Source: Pseudomonas pseudonitroreducens (GTDB taxonomy: Bacteria; Pseudomonadota; Gammaproteobacteria; Pseudomonadales; Pseudomonadaceae). From it: 64,000 nucleotides of DNA. Shown here one piece after another: positions 1 through 10,120 of the stretch. The position numbers were made by a program, and so were the translations under genes. Below the pieces are notes generated by a model, which did not search any database, was not told the DNA's origin, and worked only from the letters and a program-made list of their open reading frames with translations. Positions within the stretch are counted from its first letter, which is position 1. Every line of letters begins with the position of its first letter. Where the stretch lies: contig NZ_BQHJ01000014.1 in the NCBI RefSeq assembly GCF_021603645.1, forward strand, positions 1-64,000, in the 5' to 3' direction.

Positions 1-3000
1 ACTTGGCGTCGCTGTGTTCTTCGTTGGCGGCGGAGGCGAGGACGACGTCGCGCCCGGCGCTCATGGCGATGTCGCGCGCGGCGTCGATGCGGCTGGCGAC
101 GGCGCTGAGGTCGCGGCCGGCGTTCAGCTCCAGATTGCCGCCCACCTGCACATCGCTGCCGTGCTGGGTGACGCTGGTGACGTTGCCGGTGACGCGGCGG
201 CTCTGGAAGTCGAAGCTGTCGACCTCCTGCGCGGCTTCCAGGCGCAGGTCGCGCCCGGCGGTGAGGCTGGCATTGCCGCCGGCCTGGAGGACGCTGCCGG
301 CACTGATCAGGTCGCGCCCGGCGGTGATCTCCAGGTCGCCGCGGGCTTCGATGCGGGCGGCGTTGTTGGCGATTTCCTTGTGGATGCGGTGGGCGTCGTT
401 GCTGGCGTCGACCGAGGTGATGCTGCGCTCGTTGATGACGTCGCCGGTCAGCGCGGTGAGGCTGACGTCGCGGCCGCTGATGATGCCGCCAGCCGCGTTG
501 CGGATGCTGTCGACGGCGAGCAGGTCGAGGCGATTGCCGGCTTCGATCAGGCCGCTGTTGTTGATGTTGGTGGCGCTGGCGGCGAGGTCGCCGCTGGCGC
601 GCAGGGTGCCCTGGTTGGTCAGGTTGCCGCCGCTGATCAGGGACAGGTCGTTGCCCATGATCAGGGCGCCGTTGGCCGCCAGGCGGCCGTCGGTCTGGGC
701 GAGGTAGAGCACCGGCACCAGGACCTTTTCACCGTTGATGGTGGCTTCTTCAAGCCAGACGATGTCGTGGGTCAGCGCGGCGACCTGTTCGGCGCTCAGG
801 CCGACGCCCAGTTGCAGTTGGAGGCTGTCCTTGTAGGCGATGGCGTTGTCCATCAGGTACTTGAACAGCGCTTCGTCGCTGGCCATGCCGTCGATGTAGC
901 GCTGGCCGGTGCGGGCGACCACCGCTTGCTGGATCAGGCGCTGTTCGTAGAGGCCGTCGCCCAGGCGCTTCTGTGCCTTGTCCGGATCGTAGCCAAGCAG
1001 GCCGAGCAGGTAGTCGGAGCCGAGGAAGCTCTTCAGGCTGGTCAGCTCGGGGTTGGTTTCGACCAGGTACTTGTGGCTGTTGTCCGGCGTGGTGCTGCTG
1101 GGCAGGCCCTGCACACGCGGGACGTTGAGGGCGGCGCCTGACTGTGCGTCCGTGCTGGCGGCGTTATTGCCCAGGGCGACGTTGCCAGCGCCGGCGGTGC
1201 CGCCGCCCAGGCTCTGCTCGCGTTGCGCCGCGCTGATGGTCTGGCCGTTGAAGCTGAGATCGCCGGCGCCCTGTACGGTGCCGGTGCTGCCACCGCTGCC
1301 ACCCTGGCCGCTGAGACGGAACAGGCCGTTCTCCCCCTGCGGCAGGCTGAAGCCCGGCAGGGTGACGGGGTTGACCTGCTTCTGGGCGAGGTCCGGCGGC
1401 AGTTGCGAGGTGATCGCCAGTTGCACGGTGGTGGCGCCGTTGGTGACCCCGACATCGCGCGGGCTGATGGTCTGCGCGCCGGCATCGCGCTTCACCACGC
1501 TGTTATCGAAACTCTGGCTGGCGTTGATCACCACGTTGCCGGTGGCCTGGATCACCGCGGAAGCGGCAGGCGTGCCGGAGACTGCCACGTCGGAGGTGGT
1601 GATGTTGAAGAAGCCACCCGGATAGCCGGCGGATTCGAAGACCTGCTGGCGGGTCAGGCGGCCGGGGTCGTAGTCCGGCGAGTTCGGGTCGTTGTAGCGG
1701 TTATACAGGTCCTTGTTGGCGCGGAAGGCCCAGTATTCGCTGTCGTTACGGGTGTAGAACTCGGCGTTGTAGTGGCGCTCGACGCCGCCGGCGGCACCCT
1801 GGTTGCGGAAGGTGGCCGTCTGGATGTCGATGTTTCCACCCGAGCCGATGCTGCTGTACAGGTTGTCGAAGGAGCCGCCACGGAAGCGGAAGTCGCCGCC
1901 AGCGGTGATCGACGCCTGGGGCGCGTCCTTGAGGATGACGTCCTCGGAGCGCTCCTGGGAAAGGAAGTGGACTTCGCAGCCCTTGCCGTCGCAGACGTCG
2001 TCGTACTTGAACTGGATGCTGCCGGAGACGATGCGCTCGCCGATCTGGAAATCGTCGGCGCGGCGGTTGTCGAAATCCTGCACCAGCAGGGTCATGGCGC
2101 CGGCGCTTTCGAAGCTGCCGGAGATGTTCTGCACGCTGCTCGCCCAACCGTCCTGGTCGTTGGCGGCGATATGCAGGGTGCCCAGGCTGTAGAGATCGGC
2201 GTTGCGGTTGGTGAAGTTCTGCGTGCGCAACTGCAGGTTGCCGCTGCTGAAGATCAGGCCGTTTTCGTTAAGCAGGTTGCTCGCGCCCAGGTACAGGTTG
2301 CCGGCACTGCCGAGGGTGCCACGGTTGTTGAGGCTGGCAGCGCTGACGCGCAGGTCCTGGGTGGCGGTCAGGCGGCCACCGTTGTCGAGGGTGCCGCCCG
2401 CACTGACGGTGGTGATGGCGCCACCGCCGGCGATGCTCCCGGCCTGGGCGACGCCGATGTAGCCGGCAGCCAGGTCGAGCCTGCCCAGGCTGCTCAGGCG
2501 GCCGTTGGCGGTGTAGTTGCCGTTCAGGTTGAGGTCCAGGGTGCCGTCGCTGGCGATCAGGCCATCGTTCGACCAGTTGCCGCCGCGGCCGATGAGGCTC
2601 TGCGCGGCCAGCAACTGGCCGTAGCTGCCCTGAGCGAGCTGCCCGATGTCGAGGTTGAGCACGCGCGCCTGGATGATGGCGTTGTTGGTCCAGCTGGCGG
2701 CCTGGTAGGTGAGGCTGCCATTGGTGGTGAAGTTGCCGCCAGCCAGGCCGGCCTTGGCCAGGTCGATGCCGAAGTTGCCACTGCCCACATGCAGCACGGT
2801 GCCGGCGCCGTTCTGCAGGGTGCCAGCTTGCAGGTTGAGGTTCTGTGCCGCGGTCTCGATGCGGCCGAGGTTGTTGTTGAGCAGACCTGAGGTGCTGACC
2901 TGGGTGGTGTCGTTCTGCCCCAGCGCACGAATGGCGCCTACCACGTTATTGATGCTGGCCGCGCCCAGGGTCAGGTTGCCGCTGCTTTCGATCAGGCCGA

Positions 3001-6000
3001 ACTGGTTGTTCAGCGCGCCAGTGAGGTTGGCGTCGAGGTTGCCGGCGCCGATCCTGCCACCCTGGCCGAGGGCCGCGCCGTCGTTGAACAACTGGTTGCC
3101 ACGCAGGTAGAGCAGGCCGCCGGCGTACAGGCCGCCGTCCTGGTTGTTCAGGTCGCTGGTGCTGATGCGGTTGTCGCCGCTGACCGCCGAGAGATGGCCG
3201 GCGCGGTTGTCGATGCCGCCAGCGGCGGTGATGTCGAGGCCCTTCGCCTGGGTAGTGCCGGCGTTGTTGCTGAAGGTGCCGGTGACCAGCTTGAGGTCGC
3301 CGCTGGCGGCGTTGAGGACACCGCCATTGGCGTTGTCGAGGCTGGCGCTGCCCAGGTCGAGCAGGCCGTTCTGGCTGATGATGTGGCCGCCCTGGTTGCC
3401 GATCGCACCAGTGGCCTTGAGGGTGGTGTCGCCCTGGCCCTGCAGGGTGCCCGCGCTGTTGTCGATGCGGCTGGCGCTGGCGCTGAGCTGGCCGGTCTTG
3501 GCGAAGATCAGGCCGTCCTGGCCGTTGAGCAGTTCGCCGGTGAGGGTCAGGGTCAGGTCGGTCTGCGCGGCCACGGTGCCGCCGGCGCTGTTGTCGAAGC
3601 TGCCGGCGAGGACCTTGAGCAGGCCCTGGCTGGCAAGCTGGCCGCCACGGTTCTGCAGGCTGCCGACATTCAGGTTGAGCGGGCCGCCGCTGGCGATTTT
3701 CGAGCCGGCGCCGTTGTTGAGCAGCGTGCCGAGCAAGCCGAGCCGCAGGGCGCCCTGGCTGATCAGGCTGCCGCCGCTGTTGTCGAGGCTGCTGGCGTCA
3801 TAGTCGACGCTGGCGGCGCTGATCTGCCCGCCACGGTTAGCCACAGCCTTGGCGCTGCCGGTCAGGCTACCCTGGGTGCTGAGCAGGCCGGCGCCGCTGT
3901 TGTCGAGGTCGCCGCCGAGGGTCAGGCCGAGGTCGCCCTGGGTGGAGACGATGCCGTTGGCGTTGTTCAGGCTGCCCGCGCCGAGGCTGAGCCTGCCCTT
4001 GCTGACCAGCGCACCCTGGTCATGGTTGTCGAGGGCACCACTGAGGGTCAGGGTCAGCGCGCCATCGCGGCTGGAGAGGGTACCGCCGCCGCTGTTGTCC
4101 AGGCTGGCGGCATTCACCACCAGGCCTTGCCAACCGGAGAGCAGGCCCTGGTTGGCGTTGCGCAGGGTGTTGGCGTTCAGGTCGAGTTGGCCGGCGCTGA
4201 TCAGGCGGCCCTGGTCGCGGTTGTCGAGGGTGCCGCTGACGGTCAGGGTGAAGCCCTGGCTGGCGGAGATTTCCCCGCCGCGGTTGTCGAGGTTGCCCAG
4301 GCCGTTGATCTGCAGGGCACCGGTGGCGCTGAGCAGGCCGCCCTGGTTGTCGAAGTCGCCACGCTGGGCGCCGTTACCCAGGTCGAGGGTCAGCTTGCCT
4401 TCACCGATCAGCGCTGCCTGACGCTGGATCAGTTGGGCAACGATCAGGTGCAGGTCGCCCTTGGCAGAGATTTCCCCGCCGCCAGTGGCTTCGAGCTTGC
4501 CACCGCGCAGGGTCAGTGCGCCCTGGCTGGTGATCAGGCCACCGGGTTTGCCGGCGGCGCTGGCGCCGTTGAGAACGTTGCCGGCGCCGAGGTCGAGGCC
4601 CTGGGCGCCGCTGATGACGCCGTCGCGGTTGTCCAGGTCGGCGGTGCTGCCGTCGAGGCGGCCCTGGGCAAGCAGGCGACCGTCGCGGTTGTCGGTGCTG
4701 CCGGTCGCCAGCAGCAGGTTGCCACTGGCAGAAAGCAGGCCGCCCTGGTTGTTCAGGCTGGCGCTGCCGACGTCGAGTTGGCCGCCGGCGACCAGTGCGC
4801 CGTCGCCGTGGTTATCCAGCGCACCCTGGCTGCGCACGAACAGGTCGCCGCGGCTGGCGAGGGTACCGCCCTGGCTGTTGTCGAGGCTGGCGGCGGTGAC
4901 GCTGAGACCATTGTTGCCCGACAGCACGCCGGCGCTGCTGTTGTTCAGCGCGGCCGTGGTGAGGGTCAGGCGATCGCTGGAAATCAGCTTGCCGCCCTGG
5001 TTGAGCAGCGTACCGGTATTGAGGGTGAACGCGCGGTCGCTGGAGATTTCCCCGCCCCGGTTGTCGAGGCTGGCGACATTGCGCAGCACCAGCTGAGCCG
5101 GGCTGCCGAGCAGGCCGCCAGCGTTGTTCAGGGCACCGCCTTGCAGGTCGAGATCCACTCCTGCCTGGCCGATCAGTTGGCCGCCGCCGTGCTGGTCGAG
5201 GCCCGTCACACGACCGTCGATGACGCCACGGGCGGACAGGCTGCCGCCCTGGCTGTTGTCCAGCTGGGCAGCGGCGAGGTGGATGGCGGCGTCGGTGACG
5301 ATACGGCCTTTCTGGCTGTTATCCAGTTTGGCGCCTTGCAGGCTGATGTCACCGGCGGCGCTGAGGATACCGCCGGCGTTGTTCAGGTCGGCACCAGCGA
5401 GGTCGATGGCCGCGTCGCTGAGCAGCTTGCCGCCCTGGTTGTTCAGCGCGCCGGTGAGGCGCGAGAACAGCAGGCCGGCGCTGGAAACGCTACCGGCGCG
5501 GTTGTCGAGGCTGCCGGCGTTGAGGGTCAGGGCCCCCTGGCTGAGCAATGCGCCGTTGCCGCTGTTGTCCAGCGCGCCAGACAGTTGCAGCCAGACATTT
5601 TTCTGGCTGCTGAGCAGGCCGCCCTGGCTGTTGTCCAGGCTCTGCCCGGTGAGCGTCAGGCCGTCGCGACCGGCCAGGGTGCCGGCGCGGTTGGCGAGGC
5701 GCTGCACCTGCAGGTTGAGGCCAGCGTCGCCAATCACCTTGCCGGCGCCGTTGTCGAGGCTCGCTGCCTGCACATCGACCTTGGCGCGGCTGGAGATTTC
5801 ACCGCCCTGGTTGAGCAGGTCGCTGCCCTTGAGAGTCACGCCGTTATTGGCGGCGATCAGGCCGCCACTGCGATTGTCCAGCTGCCCGGCGTCGAGGTTC
5901 AGCGCGCCCTGGGCCAGCAGCTCACCGCCCTGCTGGCTGAAGTTGTCGGCCTTGGCGAGCAGGTCACCCTTGGCATTCATGCTGCCCTTGGCGTTGCTCA

Positions 6001-7732
6001 CCTGGCCGGCAGTCAGGTGCAGGGCCGCGCCGCTATCCAGGCTGCCGCCCTGGCTGTTGTCCAGTTGGCCGATGTCGAGTGTCAGGTCACCCAGGCTGCT
6101 GATCACGCCCAGCGCGCTGTTGTTCAGGCTGGCGCCGGAGACGGTCACGCCGGCATCGCCGACCACCAGTCCGCCGCGGTTATCCAGATTGCCGGCGTGC
6201 ACGCCGAGCGCACCCTTGGCCGAGAGCAGGCCGTCGGCCTGGTTGTCGAGCGTCTGCTGGACGCGAGCCTGCAACGTGCCGTTGCTGACCAGATTGCCCT
6301 TGGCGCTGTTGTCGAGGCTGTCGAGAGTGAAGTCCAACGCCTGCTCGGCGGAGAACAGACCGAAGCGGTTGTCCAGCGCGCCGCCGCTGACCTGCAGGCG
6401 GTTGGCGACCGCCTTGCCGTTGCGGTTGTCCAGGCGCGCCGCGCTGAGCGTCAGTTGATTGCCGGCGAGCAGGCGGCCCTGGCGGTTGTCCAGGGTGGCA
6501 GCGGTGATGCGGGTGTCCGCGCCCTTGAGCGCACCGCCCTGGTTGTCCAGGGTGCCGCTGGCGTTGGCATCGAGGTTACGGCTGGCGATCACGCTACCGC
6601 TGTTGCGCAGGTTCTGCGCGGTGATCGCCACGTCACCCTGCGCGTTGCGACTGTCATCCGGGTTGACCCCGGCTTCGACGATGCCGCTGTTGCTGACCTG
6701 CGCAGCGCTCAATGCCACACGCTGGCCGGCGGCCAGGCTCTGGCTGTTGCTCAGCTGACCACTGGCGTTCAGCTCGACTGTGTTGCCGGCATAGGTCGGC
6801 CCGCTCAGTGCGATGTCCGCGGCCTTGGCGCGGAAACTGCCGGCGGCGCTGGTCTGCGCCAGGCTCAGTCGGCCGTTGGCGTCGATCTGGATGTCGCCGG
6901 CGCTGGCGGCCATATTGCCAGCCAGCTTCACGCCCACGCCCTGCTCGGTGCCCACCAGGCGGATGGCGCCAGCGTACATGCCACCCAGCGCGGAGCTGTC
7001 GATGGCCAGTTGTGGCTTGGCGCTGCCGTCGTCGGCCTTGGCAGTGGCGGCCAGGGTCTCGGCGTCCACCTGGTTGCGCCCCGTCACCATCGCGAGCTGC
7101 TTGGCATAGAGGTCAGCGTTGAGCTTGGCGCTGCGGGTGATCAGCTCGAACTGGTCGAGGTTGCTGGCGTTCAGGCCGGCGCCTTCGACGCTGATCTCGC
7201 CACCGTCGACGTCATAGCCACGCAGGCGCTCGCCATCCATCAGCGGCTTGCCGGTGGTCAGCGTGGCACGCGGGGTGTTGATAAACCCGCAGCCGTTGCA
7301 GGTGATCCCATGGGGATTGGCGACGATGACATGGGCGGACTGGCCCGCCACTTCGGTGTAGCCACGCAGTTGCGAGGGATTGCCCCCGGTGACTTCGTTG
7401 AGAATCTTGCTGGCCGCGGCGCCCTTGAGGTTGGGGTTGCCGACGATGATCCCGCCCAGTTGGGTGGACTGGGTCTTGCCGGTGGCGTTGTTGAGGATCA
7501 GGCCGTTCTGCCCGACGTTGTAGTCGCTGAACTTGTTGTGCGAGAGCCCCGCGCCGTTGGGCGTGGCGATGTTCACCACGGGGACGCCGTTACCCGCCGC
7601 GCCCAGGTGCGTATTGCCACCGGCTGCGGCATCCACCGCCAGCTCGGCGGCCGCCGCGACGATGGGGTTGAGGATCAGGATGCCGGCCAGAACGCTGGCA
7701 ATGGCCTGGTACAACGGGTGGCGTACGTCCAT
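1..7732 (-). CDS. CdiA/filamentous haemagglutinin-type TpsA exoprotein (C-terminus beyond left edge)
   Basis: Secreted substrate of a two-partner (type Vb) system; about 2,577 codons are present and no stop is reached, so the C-terminal part lies outside the window. I chose the ATG at 7732 because GGGAG sits 8 nt upstream and it opens a signal-peptide-like segment (residues 1-29). The TPS domain shows NPNL at residues 99-102 and NPHG at 139-142, followed by paired Cys145 and Cys148 as in classical TpsA proteins. After about residue 300 come dozens of degenerate 20-25-residue repeats of the type LDNRGG...A..LTL, predicted to form a right-handed beta-helix. Around residues 2210-2350 lies a segment of the kind found in CdiA/FhaB (GDGLYEQRL, then DIVWLEE), then GRD-rich haemagglutinin repeats to the edge. 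The frame is open where I checked it. A CDI toxin tip and immunity gene are expected to the left but unseen; a plain adhesin is the alternative. Confidence 0.93.
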   Translation of the reverse strand, partial: MDVRHPLYQAIASVLAGILILNPIVAAAAELAVDAAAGGNTHLGAAGNGVPVVNIATPNGAGLSHNKFSDYNVGQNGLILNNATGKTQSTQLGGIIVGNPNLKGAAASKILNEVTGGNPSQLRGYTEVAGQSAHVIVANPHGITCNGCGFINTPRATLTTGKPLMDGERLRGYDVDGGEISVEGAGLNASNLDQFELITRSAKLNADLYAKQLAMVTGRNQVDAETLAATAKADDGSAKPQLAIDSSALGGMYAGAIRLVGTEQGVGVKLAGNMAASAGDIQIDANGRLSLAQTSAAGSFRAKAADIALSGPTYAGNTVELNASGQLSNSQSLAAGQRVALSAAQVSNSGIVEAGVNPDDSRNAQGDVAITAQNLRNSGSVIASRNLDANASGTLDNQGGALKGADTRITAATLDNRQGRLLAGNQLTLSAARLDNRNGKAVANRLQVSGGALDNRFGLFSAEQALDFTLDSLDNSAKGNLVSNGTLQARVQQTLDNQADGLLSAKGALGVHAGNLDNRGGLVVGDAGVTVSGASLNNSALGVISSLGDLTLDIGQLDNSQGGSLDSGAALHLTAGQVSNAKGSMNAKGDLLAKADNFSQQGGELLAQGALNLDAGQLDNRSGGLIAANNGVTLKGSDLLNQGGEISSRAKVDVQAASLDNGAGKVIGDAGLNLQVQRLANRAGTLAGRDGLTLTGQSLDNSQGGLLSSQKNVWLQLSGALDNSGNGALLSQGALTLNAGSLDNRAGSVSSAGLLFSRLTGALNNQGGKLLSDAAIDLAGADLNNAGGILSAAGDISLQGAKLDNSQKGRIVTDAAIHLAAAQLDNSQGGSLSARGVIDGRVTGLDQHGGGQLIGQAGVDLDLQGGALNNAGGLLGSPAQLVLRNVASLDNRGGEISSDRAFTLNTGTLLNQGGKLISSDRLTLTTAALNNSSAGVLSGNNGLSVTAASLDNSQGGTLASRGDLFVRSQGALDNHGDGALVAGGQLDVGSASLNNQGGLLSASGNLLLATGSTDNRDGRLLAQGRLDGSTADLDNRDGVISGAQGLDLGAGNVLNGASAAGKPGGLITSQGALTLRGGKLEATGGGEISAKGDLHLIVAQLIQRQAALIGEGKLTLDLGNGAQRGDFDNQGGLLSATGALQINGLGNLDNRGGEISASQGFTLTVSGTLDNRDQGRLISAGQLDLNANTLRNANQGLLSGWQGLVVNAASLDNSGGGTLSSRDGALTLTLSGALDNHDQGALVSKGRLSLGAGSLNNANGIVSTQGDLGLTLGGDLDNSGAGLLSTQGSLTGSAKAVANRGGQISAASVDYDASSLDNSGGSLISQGALRLGLLGTLLNNGAGSKIASGGPLNLNVGSLQNRGGQLASQGLLKVLAGSFDNSAGGTVAAQTDLTLTLTGELLNGQDGLIFAKTGQLSASASRIDNSAGTLQGQGDTTLKATGAIGNQGGHIISQNGLLDLGSASLDNANGGVLNAASGDLKLVTGTFSNNAGTTQAKGLDITAAGGIDNRAGHLSAVSGDNRISTSDLNNQDGGLYAGGLLYLRGNQLFNDGAALGQGGRIGAGNLDANLTGALNNQFGLIESSGNLTLGAASINNVVGAIRALGQNDTTQVSTSGLLNNNLGRIETAAQNLNLQAGTLQNGAGTVLHVGSGNFGIDLAKAGLAGGNFTTNGSLTYQAASWTNNAIIQARVLNLDIGQLAQGSYGQLLAAQSLIGRGGNWSNDGLIASDGTLDLNLNGNYTANGRLSSLGRLDLAAGYIGVAQAGSIAGGGAITTVSAGGTLDNGGRLTATQDLRVSAASLNNRGTLGSAGNLYLGASNLLNENGLIFSSGNLQLRTQNFTNRNADLYSLGTLHIAANDQDGWASSVQNISGSFESAGAMTLLVQDFDNRRADDFQIGERIVSGSIQFKYDDVCDGKGCEVHFLSQERSEDVILKDAPQASITAGGDFRFRGGSFDNLYSSIGSGGNIDIQTATFRNQGAAGGVERHYNAEFYTRNDSEYWAFRANKDLYNRYNDPNSPDYDPGRLTRQQVFESAGYPGGFFNITTSDVAVSGTPAASAVIQATGNVVINASQSFDNSVVKRDAGAQTISPRDVGVTNGATTVQLAITSQLPPDLAQKQVNPVTLPGFSLPQGENGLFRLSGQGGSGGSTGTVQGAGDLSFNGQTISAAQREQSLGGGTAGAGNVALGNNAASTDAQSGAALNVPRVQGLPSSTTPDNSHKYLVETNPELTSLKSFLGSDYLLGLLGYDPDKAQKRLGDGLYEQRLIQQAVVARTGQRYIDGMASDEALFKYLMDNAIAYKDSLQLQLGVGLSAEQVAALTHDIVWLEEATINGEKVLVPVLYLAQTDGRLAANGALIMGNDLSLISGGNLTNQGTLRASGDLAASATNINNSGLIEAGNRLDLLAVDSIRNAAGGIISGRDVSLTALTGDVINERSITSVDASNDAHRIHKEIANNAARIEARGDLEITAGRDLISAGSVLQAGGNASLTAGRDLRLEAAQEVDSFDFQSRRVTGNVTSVTQHGSDVQVGGNLELNAGRDLSAVASRIDAARDIAMSAGRDVVLASAANEEHSDAK

Positions 7733-7778
7733 GTGGGAATCTCCCAGGTACTAGCTGCTAGCTGAAGAGCGAAGCGGT

Positions 7779-9479
7779 TCAGAAGAAGAGGTCGACGCGG
7801 AAATAAACCGGGTGCTCGCGTCGTTCGATGAGGTCGGGGCGCTCCAGCGAGCGCGCCAGGGTCACGGAGGCGGCGGCGTACTGCCCGCGCGCGCTGAACT
7901 CCAGGCCATGGCCGCTCATGCGCCCGGAGAGGCCCGGGTTGTAGCGGCCGTGCTCGATGGCGCCGACGTCGTAGGCGTAAGCCACGCCGTATTCCTGCAC
8001 CCAGGGCAGCAGCGGCTCCCAGGTCACGGCGCGGCGCCAGCGCAGTTGGTTGCGCCAGTAGTAGCCGGAGTCGCCGGAGAGGGTCTGGTCCTTGAAGCCG
8101 CGGATCGAGCTCAAGCCGCCCAGGCTGATGCGCTGCGGGCTGTAGAGCACGTCTTCGCTGTGCTGGCCGGTGGCGAGGCTTTCGAAGCTGAAGGCCTCGT
8201 CCCACAGCTTGAACGGCTGCAGGTAGCTCAGGGTCAGGCTGTACTTGTTGTAGCGGGCGGTGGGGCTGCCGTGGGGCGCGGCATGATCGTCGTCCTGCGC
8301 GCCGAAGGCACCGACACCCCGCTGCCAGCCGATGTCGGCGTTGACGAAGGCGCTGCCGATGCGCCGGCCATGGTTGAAGCCGAGGCGAAATTCGCTGAGG
8401 TGGGTGCTGGAAACGTCGAGCAGGGTGTCGTCGATGTAGTTGCGCGTGCGCTGGTGACTGAGGCCGAAGTTCACTCCGGTCTTGCTCACGTCGTCACGGT
8501 GCAGCACGCGCTCGGCGCCCAGTTGGTGGGTCTCGTTGTCGCCGTCGTACTTGAAGGCGAAGCCGGCGTCTTCGTTGCGGGTGCGGTAGTAGTTGCGGCT
8601 GTAGCTGTAGTTGAAGGTCCACCAGCCGTAGGGAACGCTGTACCAGAGGCTCTGGTTGTCGGAGTGCTTCCAGTGGTCGCTGACCACGTCCTGGCCATAA
8701 CGCAGGCCGAACTGGTCCGCCAGGCCCAGGGGGCTGTCCCAATCCAGGCCGACGCCGGCCTGCTGTTCGCCGGAGGTCGCGTCGCCGTTGTTGTCACGGC
8801 TGGCGGACACCCGCCAGGGTTTGCTGCGCTCGCCCTTGAGCTGCACGCGGCTGCCGCCGACTTCCTGCCCCGGCACCAACTCGATCTGCGCCTGGCGCGA
8901 AGGCAGGCGATTGACCTGATCGACCAGTTGCTCCAGCTCGCGCAGGTTCAGGACGTCACCAGTGGCACCGGGAAAGGTCATCGCCAGTTCGCGATCGCTG
9001 GCCAGCTCCGACTGGTCGAACCCCTCGAAGCGCCCCTCGACCACGATGACCTTCAGCTCACCGCTGGAGAGGTCCTGCTGCGGCAGGTAGGCACGGGTGG
9101 TGACGAAACCCCGGGAGAGGTAATGGTCGGTGATGCCCTTGAGCAGCTCGTTGAGCTGGTTGACCCCCAGGCATTGGTCGCGATAAGGCGCCAGCAGCTT
9201 CTCGCGCGAGCGTGCGTCGAGGTGCTCGGCGCCTTCGAGGGTAATGCTGCGGACGGTGAAGCAACGAGTATCCGGCGCGGTGGTCGAAGGCGCCTCGCTG
9301 GGCGCTTTGCCGGGGAGCTGCTGGAGCTCTTCCAGGCGCTTCTGCTGCTCGCGCAGGAGTTGTTCCTGGCGCTGGCGCTGGAGGTCGTTGTCGCCCGGAG
9401 TGGGCAGTGGCGCGGCAAAGCTTGCCGAGGCACAGCAGAATGCCAGGACGGGCATCCAGCCACGGTAGAGAACATGCAT
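7779..9479 (-). CDS. TpsB/CdiB outer-membrane two-partner secretion transporter (ShlB/FhaC family)
   Basis: Omp85-superfamily pore that recognises the TPS domain of its partner and exports it across the outer membrane. From ATG 9479 the protein has 566 residues, within the usual 550-590. The N-terminus (MHVLYRGW... to ASASFA|APLP) is a signal peptide; next is a Gln/Arg-rich helix (about residues 30-55), POTRA domains (about 70-210, with the SSGELKVIVVEGRFEG signature) and a beta-barrel ending in the terminal Phe expected for outer-membrane proteins (VYFRVDLFF). An in-frame start at 9518 would add 13 residues ahead of the signal peptide and is less likely. Only 46 bp separate it from the exoprotein gene, so the order is transporter then exoprotein in one operon. 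It may be called cdiB only if toxin and immunity genes exist downstream. Confidence 0.93.
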   Translation of the reverse strand: MHVLYRGWMPVLAFCCASASFAAPLPTPGDNDLQRQRQEQLLREQQKRLEELQQLPGKAPSEAPSTTAPDTRCFTVRSITLEGAEHLDARSREKLLAPYRDQCLGVNQLNELLKGITDHYLSRGFVTTRAYLPQQDLSSGELKVIVVEGRFEGFDQSELASDRELAMTFPGATGDVLNLRELEQLVDQVNRLPSRQAQIELVPGQEVGGSRVQLKGERSKPWRVSASRDNNGDATSGEQQAGVGLDWDSPLGLADQFGLRYGQDVVSDHWKHSDNQSLWYSVPYGWWTFNYSYSRNYYRTRNEDAGFAFKYDGDNETHQLGAERVLHRDDVSKTGVNFGLSHQRTRNYIDDTLLDVSSTHLSEFRLGFNHGRRIGSAFVNADIGWQRGVGAFGAQDDDHAAPHGSPTARYNKYSLTLSYLQPFKLWDEAFSFESLATGQHSEDVLYSPQRISLGGLSSIRGFKDQTLSGDSGYYWRNQLRWRRAVTWEPLLPWVQEYGVAYAYDVGAIEHGRYNPGLSGRMSGHGLEFSARGQYAAASVTLARSLERPDLIERREHPVYFRVDLFF

Positions 9480-9646
9480 CCTTACGATCCCTGTCTTCTG
9501 GCCTGGCGGCCAGTCCATCCCAAAAAGCGGATTGGATCATATTTGATACATGATGCCCTTAGGCCATTATCCCGACGAAATGTAGGCTGTTTCCCATTTT
9601 CTGGGAGACGTTACGCACAAACAGAGGGTGCTTGTGCGCCCGATTG

Positions 9647-9895
9647 TCACACTTTCGGCACCAGCGCCGGCAGTAACTGGCGGGAGATGGCCTCGCGCAC
9701 GGCGGGTAGCAGGGTGGCATTGCCGGCGAGCATTTCCTCCACCAGGCGCCGCAGCGCCAGCGAGCGCTCCGGCGTCAGGCCACGCACGGCGTATTCGCAG
9801 GCCTGCTCCGCGGTGACGTCCGGCGGGACGGCGAAGCCCAGGGCCTGCAGGCGTTCGCGGAAATCGTCCTGGTCGATCAGGTCGGCGTGCATCAT
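9647..9895 (-). CDS. Small conserved hypothetical protein
   Basis: An 82-residue acidic-to-neutral protein that I do not recognise. It begins MMHADLIDQDD, has no signal peptide, membrane segment or cysteine, and is predicted to be mostly helical. The start at 9895 is supported by AAGGAG seven bases upstream; the second ATG at 9892 would also work. It is transcribed in the same direction as the secretion pair but separated from it by about 170 bp that should contain the transporter promoter. The centre (EQACEYAVRGLTPERSLALRRLVEEML) looks like two helices joined by a Thr-Pro turn. Coding status rests on the good ribosome binding site and amino-acid composition; function unknown. Confidence 0.6.
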   Translation of the reverse strand: MMHADLIDQDDFRERLQALGFAVPPDVTAEQACEYAVRGLTPERSLALRRLVEEMLAGNATLLPAVREAISRQLLPALVPKV

Positions 9896-10120
9896 CGCGG
9901 TTCTCCTTGGGAGCGGCAGGGGTCTGCATGGATTCTGGTAAGCCCGCAGAGACGCGGCAAGCACCTCGCCGACGGAATGTCCGCGGCGGGCAAGCACAGG
10001 TCGTTTTCGGCTAACCGGCAGTGCGCGGTGGCGCGCAGACTGGCTGCCATACCCCAGCCGTCGGCTCCGGCCCTGACGGGTGGGGCCTCGCACACTGAGA
10101 GCCCGAACCGGCTCGATTTG

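Noticed and set aside
3194-7765. A 1,523-codon open frame on the plus strand through the exoprotein gene (also 14-1141 and 1223-2890)
   Set aside because: It is the codon-aligned antisense of the minus-strand exoprotein. That strand has a signal peptide, TPS motifs and a ribosome binding site; the antisense frame has no start signal and a nonsense, low-complexity composition caused by GC-rich repeats.
10050-10069. TGGCGCG...GC as a plus-strand sigma-54 promoter for the putative small RNA
   Set aside because: The distance between the GG and GC elements is one base too long, and the -12 element is not TTGC.
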